The translations under genes were made by a program, and so were the position numbers. From Paenibacillaceae bacterium UBA6304 (GTDB lineage: Bacteria > Bacillota > Bacilli > Paenibacillales > Paenibacillaceae): a stretch of 14,044 nt of DNA. Shown here piece by piece: positions 1 through 6,683 of this stretch. Position 1 is the first letter of the stretch; each line of letters starts with the position of its first letter. The stretch spans positions 20,248 to 34,291 of the forward strand of contig DJTQ01000164.1 of assembly GCA_002439285.1 (NCBI GenBank), given 5' to 3'. The notes under the pieces are model-generated. The model was not told the DNA's origin. It saw nothing but the letters and a program-made list of their open reading frames with translations, and did no database searches.

Positions 1-20
1 CGCCGTCAGGCGTTTTTCTT
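1..20 (+). terminator. Rho-independent terminator (right part) of an upstream gene
   Basis: The window opens with CGCC, the loop GTCA, then GGCG, followed directly by TTTTTCTT. This is a 4 bp GC stem with a T tract, typical of an intrinsic terminator read on the plus strand. The stem may extend to the left of the window. It would end a plus-strand gene that converges on the LacI gene whose stop codon is at 38-40. Confidence 0.55.
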
Positions 21-37
21 ATATACCTTATAAAAAA

Positions 38-1078
38 TTATTGAGAGGTGTCACTGAGCGTAACCTGATTGTCTTCTATGATCCGAACGGAATCTCTATA
101 TATGATTTTGCCTTGAACAAGAACCCGGCCATTTCGGCGGTTCGGGTTGGACACTTTGTCCATGATCGATTTGACGGCGCTTCGGGCCATCTGCTCAATA
201 TCCACGTCCACTGTAGTGAGCGGAGGGGAGGTAAGGGTAGCATAGACATCGTTATCGAAGCCCACAACGGAGCAATCTTCCGGTATCCGATACCCCAAAT
301 CGTTCAGTCGCTCGCATAAATTATAGGCTACCTGGTCACAGTTGCAAACGAAGGCGGTCGGCATTTTCTCCGGAAGTTCGATATCGATATATTTACCGCG
401 CTCGTCCCGGTCGTTTAGCAGCAGCCGGTCTTCCAAAGCGAAACCATGCTCTAGCAATGATTTGTAATAACCCAGGAAACGGTCCTGAATACTGCTTGTG
501 GAGTAGATGTTACCTACGTAAGCAATGTCGCGATGGCCGCATTGGATCAAGTAGTTCGTCAATTCATAAGCGCCGTAAAAATTGTCCGTTACGATGGAAT
601 CAATCTCTGCGTGCTCATCGTAGAAATCCAGAAATAGCTTGGGTAGGTCCATGTTTTGGACCGTTTCAATATAAGACTTGCTGATTTGCCCCAATATGAT
701 GATGCCGTCCACTTTGTTCTCGCTGTATACCCTCGGAAAGTTCAAGTGTTCTTCATCTTCGCCGCTTAATATGTTCAGAATGCCGAAATAGCCGTAATGA
801 TCCAGGTGAATGGCGATTTGCTGATAGACCTGCAGGTAAAAGGAGTCATTCATTCCGGTAAATCGTTGAGGAATCATTACTCCTATATTGTAGGAGAGGC
901 CGTCTTTAATCGACTTTGCCGCAGAGTTGAAACGGTATCCCATTTCATCGGCGACTTTCTTGATTTTTAATTTAAGACTATCGCTTACGCCTTCTTTATC
1001 ATTTAGCGCTTTAGATACCGTTACGCTGCTGACTCCCAATTTGTCGGCGACATCTTTCATTGTGACATTGCTTTTCAT
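38..1078 (-). CDS. LacI/GalR-family transcriptional regulator
   Basis: This 346-residue protein has the usual LacI/GalR length. The N-terminal helix-turn-helix (about residues 5-50) contains VTMKDVADKLGVSSVTVSKA. A hinge follows at about 50-60, where Ile57 sits at the usual hinge leucine position. The rest is a periplasmic-binding-protein-like effector domain with typical segments such as VDGIIILG, GHRDIAYVG, VVGFDND and TSPPLTTVDVD. The ATG at 1076-1078 is preceded by AGGATGGTG about 10 bases upstream. The gene is divergent from the mannan operon. It is therefore the likely local repressor, with a mannooligosaccharide or phosphorylated derivative as inducer; the effector is inferred. A TATACT -10-like box on the minus strand (1138-1143) could serve its own transcription. 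The family call is secure and the target is inferred from position. Confidence 0.93.
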   Translation of the reverse strand: MKSNVTMKDVADKLGVSSVTVSKALNDKEGVSDSLKLKIKKVADEMGYRFNSAAKSIKDGLSYNIGVMIPQRFTGMNDSFYLQVYQQIAIHLDHYGYFGILNILSGEDEEHLNFPRVYSENKVDGIIILGQISKSYIETVQNMDLPKLFLDFYDEHAEIDSIVTDNFYGAYELTNYLIQCGHRDIAYVGNIYSTSSIQDRFLGYYKSLLEHGFALEDRLLLNDRDERGKYIDIELPEKMPTAFVCNCDQVAYNLCERLNDLGYRIPEDCSVVGFDNDVYATLTSPPLTTVDVDIEQMARSAVKSIMDKVSNPNRRNGRVLVQGKIIYRDSVRIIEDNQVTLSDTSQ

Positions 1079-1137
1079 TAACTTTATTCACCATCCTGTT
1101 AAACTTTATCTGGAATCAGCAACTTAAGTCTAAAATC

Positions 1138-1143
1138 AGTATA
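1138..1143 (-). promoter_or_regulatory. Possible -10 box of the divergent LacI gene
   Basis: On the minus strand this reads TATACT, five of six matches to TATAAT. It lies about 60 bases before the LacI start codon, within AT-rich sequence. The best spaced -35 candidate (TTTATC, 17 bases upstream) is weak, so this is only a candidate. Confidence 0.3.
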
Positions 1144-1244
1144 CATTTTACAAATATAAAGATAAAGAGAAGGATTCCGACTTTTCATATAAACCTTAAT
1201 AAGTTTAACATAAACTAATTTTATAAAGTAATATAAATTCATTA

Positions 1245-1273
1245 TTGACTAGAAAGCGTATTCAATATAGAAT
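1245..1273 (+). promoter_or_regulatory. Sigma-A promoter of the mannan operon
   Basis: TTGACT (1245-1250) and TAGAAT (1268-1273) are separated by exactly 17 bases, each five of six matches to the sigma-A consensus. AT-rich sequence upstream (about 1200-1244) could act as an UP element. The predicted transcription start is near 1280, giving a leader of about 45 bases before the GTG start at 1326. Confidence 0.75.
1250..1265 (+). promoter_or_regulatory. CcpA catabolite-responsive element (cre)
   Basis: TAGAAAGCGTATTCAA matches the cre consensus WTGNAARCGNWWWCAW at 15 of 16 positions; only the second base differs. It overlaps the last base of the -35 box and fills most of the promoter spacer. 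CcpA with HPr-Ser-P bound there would block RNA polymerase directly, so the operon should be shut off by preferred sugars. The consensus is established knowledge and the match was made by eye. Confidence 0.7.
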
Positions 1274-1309
1274 GATAACGAAGTTTATCGATAACTTAAT
1301 TATTAAGTT
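1274..1309 (+). promoter_or_regulatory. Candidate LacI-family operator cluster
   Basis: Directly after the -10 box lie overlapping symmetric elements. The perfect palindrome TTATCGATAA (1285-1294) has the central CG typical of LacI/GalR operators. GATAAC occurs at 1274-1279 and 1290-1295, with its near-complement GTTTATC at 1283-1289. A second perfect palindrome, AACTTAAT-T-ATTAAGTT, spans 1293-1309. The location, from about -6 to +30, suits a repressor road-block by the divergent LacI protein. The 1293-1309 palindrome could instead form an RNA hairpin at the 5' end of the transcript. Confidence 0.55.
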
Positions 1310-1310
1310 G

Positions 1311-1317
1311 AAAGGGG
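1311..1317 (+). promoter_or_regulatory. Ribosome-binding site deciding the binding-protein start
   Basis: AAAGGGG lies 8 bases before GTG 1326. It fixes this GTG as the start over the upstream TTG at 1245 and puts the lipobox cysteine at residue 23. Confidence 0.7.
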
Positions 1318-1325
1318 TTTATAAA

Positions 1326-2678
1326 GTGAAGAAAAACAAAGCGTTATTTGGTTTCATGGCATTGGTGCTCGTACTTACCATGCTTGCAGGATGCGGGAAA
1401 AGCAACAATTCGGCGGAAAGTAATACGCCTGACAACACCAAGGGGAACAACAACACAACGACGGAACAGACGGAGAAAACGCTCTCCGGAGAAATTACCG
1501 TGCTCACACAGAGAACAGATATCGTAGACACGGTATTCAAGGATTATGCAGCAGAATTTAATAAAAAATACCCTGATGTCAAAGTGAATTTCCAGGCGTT
1601 GTCCGATTATGAAGGACAAATTACGGTTCGGATGAACTCCGACGATTACGGTGACGTACTGCTGCTGCCGACCAGCATTCCGTTGAAAGATTCTGCTGAT
1701 TTTTATGAGCCGCTTGGCGAATTGACAGAACTCAGCAAGCAATACATCGGTTTGGAAGAAAGAACGGTTGACGGCCAAGTGTACGGGATTCCGACTGCCG
1801 TAAACTTCTCCGGTATTCTGTACAACAAAAAAGTGTTTGAAGATGCAGGTGTAACAACAGCACCTAGAACGCCGGAAGAATTCTTGGCTGCATTGAAAAC
1901 GGTTAAAGATAAAGGTGACGCGATTCCTTTGTATACGAATTATGCGGATGGCTGGCCTTTGACCCAATGGGAGTCCGTGCTGACGACGGTAGCCGGTAGC
2001 GTAGACTATGTAAACGTGGAGCAGCCGAACTCGGATGAGAACTTTGTAGCCGGCAAGCCTCACTACGATCTCTATAAAGTGATGTACGACGCTGCAAAAG
2101 AAGGTTTGATCGAAAAAGACCCTACGACAACAAACTGGGAAGCTTCGAAAGCGGATATGGCGAACGGCAAAATCGGCGCCATGGTGCTTGGTTCCTGGGC
2201 GATCGGACAAGTTCAAGGTTTGGCCGCAAATCCTGACGACATCGCTTACATGCCATTCCCTACAAATGCAAGTGAAGTAATTATGCCGCTCGCCGATGAC
2301 TACACGCTCGGCATTAACAAACACAGCAAGAATAAAGAAGCGGCACGAGCTTGGCTCGATTGGTTCATTAACGAATCCGGCTATCCTACAGAACAAGCTG
2401 GCGGTATGAGTCCGGTTGTCGGCGCTCCGCTTCCTGCAACTTTGAAGCAATTTGAAGGAACCGACGTGAAGTTCGAACTGCAAACCCCGTCCCAAGCAGG
2501 TCAAGAAGGCTTGGTGGACAAGATTGACAAGGATGCCGAAATCGGTTTGTGGCAGCCGGAATTCAAAAAACGCATCATCGAAGCAGCTATCGGCAACCTG
2601 AACGAATCCTACGATGATATTATGAAGGACCTGAATGATGCATGGGTGAAATCCCGCGCGAAAGTAACGAAAGAATAG
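1326..2678 (+). CDS. ABC transporter sugar-binding lipoprotein (family 1 solute-binding protein)
   Basis: This 450-residue extracellular solute receptor should deliver oligosaccharides, probably mannooligosaccharides, to the two permeases downstream. The start is GTG 1326, because AAAGGGG (1311-1317) lies 8 bases before it. The longer in-frame TTG at 1245 is part of the -35 box and cannot be transcribed from this promoter. A lipoprotein signal is visible: basic KKNK, a hydrophobic core, then the lipobox LAGC with Cys23 as the lipidated residue. An Asn/Thr/Ser-rich tether follows (about 24-50). The mature part has family-1 features such as GEITVLTQ, YGIPTAVNFSGILYNKKVFEDAGV, WLDWFINE, and a C-terminal segment IIEAAIGNLNESYDDIMKDL. 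The family is certain; substrate specificity comes from the GH26 and GH130 neighbours. Confidence 0.92.
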   Translation: MKKNKALFGFMALVLVLTMLAGCGKSNNSAESNTPDNTKGNNNTTTEQTEKTLSGEITVLTQRTDIVDTVFKDYAAEFNKKYPDVKVNFQALSDYEGQITVRMNSDDYGDVLLLPTSIPLKDSADFYEPLGELTELSKQYIGLEERTVDGQVYGIPTAVNFSGILYNKKVFEDAGVTTAPRTPEEFLAALKTVKDKGDAIPLYTNYADGWPLTQWESVLTTVAGSVDYVNVEQPNSDENFVAGKPHYDLYKVMYDAAKEGLIEKDPTTTNWEASKADMANGKIGAMVLGSWAIGQVQGLAANPDDIAYMPFPTNASEVIMPLADDYTLGINKHSKNKEAARAWLDWFINESGYPTEQAGGMSPVVGAPLPATLKQFEGTDVKFELQTPSQAGQEGLVDKIDKDAEIGLWQPEFKKRIIEAAIGNLNESYDDIMKDLNDAWVKSRAKVTKE

Positions 2679-2717
2679 CATGACCGATCAAGTAGTTGAC
2701 ACCGGGATATAAAAAAT

Positions 2718-2754
2718 AGGGAAACGCACGATAAGTGCGTTTCCCTTCTATTGC
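2718..2754 (+). terminator. Intercistronic hairpin, partial terminator or mRNA stabiliser
   Basis: GGGAAACGCAC (2719-2729), loop GATAA, and GTGCGTTTCCC (2735-2745) form a perfect 11 bp stem, extendable by one A-T pair (2718/2746). Only a mixed TTCTATTG follows, so termination would be incomplete. Its place between the binding protein and the first permease fits the known pattern in which such hairpins give the receptor mRNA higher abundance than the permease mRNA. Confidence 0.7.
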
Positions 2755-2801
2755 AGAGATAGAAGAAACCATATGCAGCAAGACTATTGGAGGTGTGAGT
2801 G

Positions 2802-3677
2802 GTGTTCAAAAATTTAAGCTACAAAACACAGAGAAAGGTCATCATTGTCGCCTTCTCGCTGATTCCGGTCGTGTTATTGTTCACTTTTGCATATTTGCCC
2901 GTATTTAATATGTTCAAGTACAGCTTCACCGACTGGAATGGATACAGCAAGAGTTACGATTACGTGGGTTTAGAGAATTATAAAACCATTTTTACGGATT
3001 CCAAATATTTTACCGTATTTAAAGTCAGTTTGTACTACTTCGCGGGCTCCTTTGTGCAGTTGGCCCTGGCATTATATTTCGCAACGATTCTAAGCTTCAA
3101 TGTCCGCTTTAAGAATTTCTTCAAAGGTATCCTGTTCTTCCCTTATCTGCTGAACGGGGTTGCCATCGGCTTTATCTTCCTGTTCTTCTTCCGGCCTGAC
3201 GGTACGCTTGATACGTTAATGCAATCTATTGGTTTAGGCGCTTATACGCAAGGCTGGCTGCTGAATCCGAAGATCATCAATATCTCACTTGCGGGAGCCT
3301 CTCTTTGGAGATACATGGGCTTCAACTTTATTATTTTCTTGGGCGCGATTTCCTCGATCGGCAAAGACGTCTATGAGGCCGCGGAAATCGATGGAGCCAA
3401 CCGTTGGCATCAATTCCGGCACATCATTCTTCCGAGCATCAAGAGTATCGTGCAGTTGAATATGATCTTGGCTATTAGCGGAGCCATTAGCGCCTTCGAC
3501 ATTCCATATATCATGACCAGCGGTTCGAATGGCAGTAATACGTTCGTGATCCAGACCGTAACCACGGCTTTCAAATATAACAAGCTTGGCCTGGCCTCGG
3601 CCATGGCTGTCGTTCTGCTGTTTATCGTCATCATTGTGACCCTGCTGCAGAAGTTGTTGATCAAGGAGGAGAAGTAG
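2802..3677 (+). CDS. ABC transporter permease, MalF/UgpA type
   Basis: This polytopic membrane protein of 291 residues (usual size about 290-300) is one half of the sugar import channel. Hydrophobic segments lie at about 13-36, 76-99, 109-130, 160-183, 216-232 and 264-283. The ATPase-contact EAA loop is present at about 192-211 as EAAEIDGANRWHQFRHIILP. Two adjacent GTG codons (2799 and 2802) can start it. GTG 2802 was chosen because GGAGG (2789-2793) lies 8 bases before it, against 5 for 2799; the difference is one residue. It belongs with the preceding binding protein and the following permease, 2 bases downstream. No ATP-binding subunit is encoded nearby, so a shared MsmX-like ATPase is expected from elsewhere. 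Confidence 0.92.
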   Translation: MFKNLSYKTQRKVIIVAFSLIPVVLLFTFAYLPVFNMFKYSFTDWNGYSKSYDYVGLENYKTIFTDSKYFTVFKVSLYYFAGSFVQLALALYFATILSFNVRFKNFFKGILFFPYLLNGVAIGFIFLFFFRPDGTLDTLMQSIGLGAYTQGWLLNPKIINISLAGASLWRYMGFNFIIFLGAISSIGKDVYEAAEIDGANRWHQFRHIILPSIKSIVQLNMILAISGAISAFDIPYIMTSGSNGSNTFVIQTVTTAFKYNKLGLASAMAVVLLFIVIIVTLLQKLLIKEEK

Positions 3678-3679
3678 AC

Positions 3680-4513
3680 ATGTACAGACTTAAATATACA
3701 GCGGCAAGTATTGTCAAGTACGCAAGTTTGCTGCTTGGCGCGTTTGCTGCTCTGATTCCCATCGTGGTCGTTCTGTTTGCCTCCTTCAAGACGAACAAGG
3801 AATATGGCGCTTCCAGTCCGTTGACGCCTCCGGATAACTGGCTTAATTTTGCGAACTATTCCAAAGCTTTTATCAACGGAAAAATGCTGTTAGGTTTCGG
3901 AAACACGGTCATTATCGTCGTCATTTCAATTATCGGCGCCACGTTGATCGGCTCCATGATCGCATATGTACTAAACCGTTTTCAATTTCGCGGCAACAAG
4001 CTTCTGATGGGAGCCTTTCTCTTGGCAACCTTGATTCCAAGCGTAACGACGCAGGTCGCCACCTTCCGGATCATCAACTTCTTCCATTTGGTGGATACCC
4101 GGTTTGCACCGATTTTACTGTATCTTGGTACCGATATTATTGCCGTATACATCTTCATTCAATTTTTGGAGTCGATTTCGGAGTCGTTAGATGAATCAGC
4201 CATGCTGGACGGTGCTTCTTATTTCACGATCTACTGGCGGATTATTCTGCCGTTGCTGGCTCCGGCCATCGTTACGGTGGTTATCGTTAAGGGAGTAAAT
4301 ATTTATAACGATTTTTATACGCCGTTCCTTTATATGCCTAGTGAAGACCTTCAGGTTCTTTCCACCGCGTTGTTCAAATTTAAAGGTCCATACGGTTCAC
4401 AGTGGGAAGTCATTTGCGCCGGAATTATGATTACGATTCTTCCGATCCTTATCGTATTCCTGGCTCTTCAAAAATATATTTATAATGGATTCGCACAAGG
4501 CTCGGTTAAATAA
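3680..4513 (+). CDS. ABC transporter permease, MalG/UgpE type
   Basis: This 277-residue second half of the sugar importer has the standard MalG-type size. Hydrophobic segments lie at about 14-35, 74-97, 108-128, 142-162, 193-206 and 245-263. The EAA-type loop for the ATPase lies at about 171-191 (DESAMLDGASYFTIYWRIIL followed by P), and the C-terminus YIYNGFAQGSVK is characteristic of the family. The start is ATG 3680. Its AAGGAGG (3663-3669) lies inside the end of the upstream permease gene, so the two are tightly, perhaps translationally, coupled. Together they should form a heterodimer fed by the lipoprotein encoded at 1326-2678. Oligosaccharide specificity is inferred from the locus. Confidence 0.93.
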   Translation: MYRLKYTAASIVKYASLLLGAFAALIPIVVVLFASFKTNKEYGASSPLTPPDNWLNFANYSKAFINGKMLLGFGNTVIIVVISIIGATLIGSMIAYVLNRFQFRGNKLLMGAFLLATLIPSVTTQVATFRIINFFHLVDTRFAPILLYLGTDIIAVYIFIQFLESISESLDESAMLDGASYFTIYWRIILPLLAPAIVTVVIVKGVNIYNDFYTPFLYMPSEDLQVLSTALFKFKGPYGSQWEVICAGIMITILPILIVFLALQKYIYNGFAQGSVK

Positions 4514-4549
4514 ATCTATCATCTTTTTAATATGGAAGGGGATTGCAAC

Positions 4550-5572
4550 ATGACTAAAGTTAACATTATCGGAGAAAACCTGCGTAACATTCCTTGGCAA
4601 GACAAACCGGAAGGGGCAGTGGGGCCGGTCTGGAGACATAACGAGAATCCGGTCGTTAAAAGAAACCCCGCCAAAGGCATCGCCCGTATTTTCAACAGTG
4701 CCGTAGTTCCTTTTGAAGGTAAATTCGTCGGCGTATTCCGGGCGGAAACGATTAACGGACGTCCCCATTTACATATGGGTTGGAGTGATAACGGACTGGA
4801 CTGGAAAATTGAAGAGGAGCGCATTCCTTTTGTAGACGAGAAAGGTAATCCTTTTCAACCCAATTATGCTTATGATCCCCGCTTGGTAAAGGTGGAGGAT
4901 ACTTACTATATCATTTGGTGCACTGATTTTTACGGAGCATCCATCGGTGTGGCGAAGACGACCGACTTTAAATCCTTTGTGCGCTTAGAGAATCCGTTTC
5001 TGCCGTTTAACCGGAACGGCGTGCTATTTCCGAAGAAAATAAACGACAATTTCGTAATGTTATCCCGTCCAAGTGACAGCGGACATACACCTTTCGGAGA
5101 TGTGTTCCTGAGCGAAAGCCCGGATTTTGTCTATTGGGGCAAACACCGTCATGTGATGACGAAGGGGGGCCAAGGCTGGTGGCAATCGGTAAAAATCGGC
5201 GGAGGTCCCGCTCCGATCGAAACCTCAGAAGGCTGGCTGATGTTCTATCACGGGGTTACAGGCACTTGTAACGGGCTCGTCTACAGCATGGGCGCCGTCA
5301 TCCTTGACAAGGACGAACCGTCCAAAGTGAAATACCGTTCGAGCACCTACGTGCTTACGCCGGAGGAATGGTACGAGGAGCGCGGATTCGTGCCGAACGT
5401 CGTCTTCCCTTGTGCGACATTGACGGATGCCGAAACCGGAAAAATTGCAATTTACTATGGGGCCGCCGATACTTATGTCGGTGTCGCTTACACTACAGTT
5501 CAGGAAATCGTGGATTATGTAAAAGCAACACATGAAGAAGTAGGAGACGACGCCGAGATTGGGATTATGTAA
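4550..5572 (+). CDS. GH130 beta-1,4-mannooligosaccharide/mannoside phosphorylase
   Basis: This 340-residue cytoplasmic five-bladed beta-propeller enzyme should split beta-mannosides from the non-reducing end with phosphate, giving alpha-mannose-1-phosphate. Family signatures are IPW near the N-terminus, IFNSAVVPFEGKFVGVFRAE, the catalytic-acid segment YDPRL (Asp109), RNGVLFPKKI, and the later GWLMFYHGV. The last carries a His typical of the phosphate-using members, which argues against a plain hydrolase. The length and the N-terminal IPW segment suggest the mannooligosaccharide phosphorylase branch (GH130_2) rather than the longer mannosylglucose phosphorylases (GH130_1); this is not proven. 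ATG 4550 was chosen because AAGGGGA (4536-4542) lies 7 bases before it. The earlier ATG at 4532 would place that site inside the gene. It follows the permeases by 36 bases, as expected for intracellular use of imported oligosaccharides. Confidence 0.88.
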   Translation: MTKVNIIGENLRNIPWQDKPEGAVGPVWRHNENPVVKRNPAKGIARIFNSAVVPFEGKFVGVFRAETINGRPHLHMGWSDNGLDWKIEEERIPFVDEKGNPFQPNYAYDPRLVKVEDTYYIIWCTDFYGASIGVAKTTDFKSFVRLENPFLPFNRNGVLFPKKINDNFVMLSRPSDSGHTPFGDVFLSESPDFVYWGKHRHVMTKGGQGWWQSVKIGGGPAPIETSEGWLMFYHGVTGTCNGLVYSMGAVILDKDEPSKVKYRSSTYVLTPEEWYEERGFVPNVVFPCATLTDAETGKIAIYYGAADTYVGVAYTTVQEIVDYVKATHEEVGDDAEIGIM

Positions 5573-5598
5573 TTACGAAACAGCACGAATAGTTTGGC

Positions 5599-5640
5599 GA
5601 AAACGGATAACTCTTACTGAATTATCCGTTTTTGTCTTAT
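5599..5640 (+). terminator. Terminator-like hairpin between GH130 and esterase genes
   Basis: AAAACGGATAA (5600-5610) pairs with TTATCCGTTTT (5622-5632) across an 11-base loop. It is followed by TGTCTTATTT, with T residues already in the 3' arm. The shape is that of an intrinsic terminator with a modest, AT-rich stem, so read-through is likely. No promoter was seen between it and the esterase start at 5657, so the esterase probably depends on that read-through. Confidence 0.6.
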
Positions 5641-5656
5641 TTAGGAGGAAACGAAT

Positions 5657-6616
5657 ATGGCTAACGATAAAGTGGAAGATTTGCTGAATTATACCGGGAT
5701 CAGTCCTAAACCGGACAATTTTGACGCTTATTGGGAACGGGCGCTTAAGGAGTTGGACGCCCAGTCACTGGATTATGAACTGGTGGAGGCCGACTTCCAG
5801 ACACCGCTTGCCGCGTGTTACCATCTGTATTTTACCGGTGTCGGCGGCGCCAGAGTGCATGCCAAATTGGCCAAGCCGAGACAACCCCTGGCTGAAATAG
5901 GTCCTGGACTTGCCCTGTTCCACGGTTATCACACAGGAAGCGGGGACTGGTCCGACAAGGCGGCTTACGCTGCGCACGGCATCACGGTGATTGCCATGGA
6001 CTGCCGGGGGCAGGGAGGCCTGTCCGAGGATAATTTGAGAGCAAGAGGCACGACGTTGAAGGGACATATTATTCGGGGGATCGATGAGGAAGACTCGGAT
6101 AAATTGTACTATCGCAACGTATTTCTTGATTTGGCGCAAACCGTGCGGATATTAATGTCCATGGATCAGGTGAACGAGGAGAAAATCGCGGTTCACGGCT
6201 GTTCTCAAGGCGGAGCCTTGACGGTGGCCTGTGCGGCTTTGGAACCAAGAGTCAGCTTAGCGATTCCCGTGTATCCTTTCCTAACTGACTATAAGAAGGC
6301 TTGGGAAATGGAGATTACCAGTTCGGCTTACGAAGAAATTGCTTATTATTTCCGCTTCATGGATCCGTTGCATCAACGGCAAGACGAAGTTTTTAACAAA
6401 CTGGGTTATATCGATATCCAGAATCTAGCGGAGCGGATCCGGGCGCGCGTAGTGTTCGTTACGGGGCTGGCCGATACGGTTTGTCCGCCCTATACGCAGT
6501 TTGCTACCTATAATAAAATCCGGTCCGAGAAGGAACTCGTCGTCTATCATGAATACGGCCATGAGTACCTTCCTTATCTAGGAGACCGTGTTTTGCAAGA
6601 ATTGTTGAAGCTGTAA
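5657..6616 (+). CDS. Acetyl esterase, AXE1 / cephalosporin-C deacetylase family
   Basis: This 319-residue alpha/beta hydrolase has almost the length of Bacillus cephalosporin-C deacetylase/acetylxylan esterase. No signal peptide is visible, so it is cytoplasmic and probably acts on imported acetylated oligosaccharides. Family motifs are FHGYHTGSGDW (oxyanion region, about 88-98), RGQGGLSED (117-125), the nucleophile elbow HGCSQGG with Ser183, the acid in GLADTVCPP (Asp273), and the base in EYGHEY (His302). In a mannan locus the natural substrate is most likely acetylated gluco- or galactomannan oligosaccharide, whose acetyl groups would block the GH130 phosphorylase; that role is inferred. 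The ATG is preceded by AGGAGGA (5643-5649) with a 7-base gap. A terminator-like hairpin separates it from the GH130 gene. Confidence 0.9.
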   Translation: MANDKVEDLLNYTGISPKPDNFDAYWERALKELDAQSLDYELVEADFQTPLAACYHLYFTGVGGARVHAKLAKPRQPLAEIGPGLALFHGYHTGSGDWSDKAAYAAHGITVIAMDCRGQGGLSEDNLRARGTTLKGHIIRGIDEEDSDKLYYRNVFLDLAQTVRILMSMDQVNEEKIAVHGCSQGGALTVACAALEPRVSLAIPVYPFLTDYKKAWEMEITSSAYEEIAYYFRFMDPLHQRQDEVFNKLGYIDIQNLAERIRARVVFVTGLADTVCPPYTQFATYNKIRSEKELVVYHEYGHEYLPYLGDRVLQELLKL

Positions 6617-6683
6617 ATCAATACACCTAATTAAACAAGTCGGAAGTGCAACTGAATAGAGTGAGTTCTAGGAGGAGAGCAGG

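Noticed and set aside
1245..1325. Upstream TTG start that would lengthen the binding protein by 27 residues
   Set aside because: The TTG is the -35 box of the promoter, the added stretch spoils the lipoprotein signal peptide, and the real ribosome-binding site is at 1311-1317.
1344..2681. 445-codon open frame on the minus strand, antisense to the whole binding-protein gene
   Set aside because: It is a mirror of the codon pattern of the real gene. Its translation is Cys/Phe/Arg-rich without a recognisable domain, and the plus-strand frame has a lipobox and family motifs.
2696..2701. Perfect TTGACA -35 hexamer after the binding-protein gene, suggesting an internal promoter
   Set aside because: At 16-18 bases downstream there is only GGGAAA-like sequence, which is the hairpin arm. 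No acceptable -10 box exists at proper spacing.
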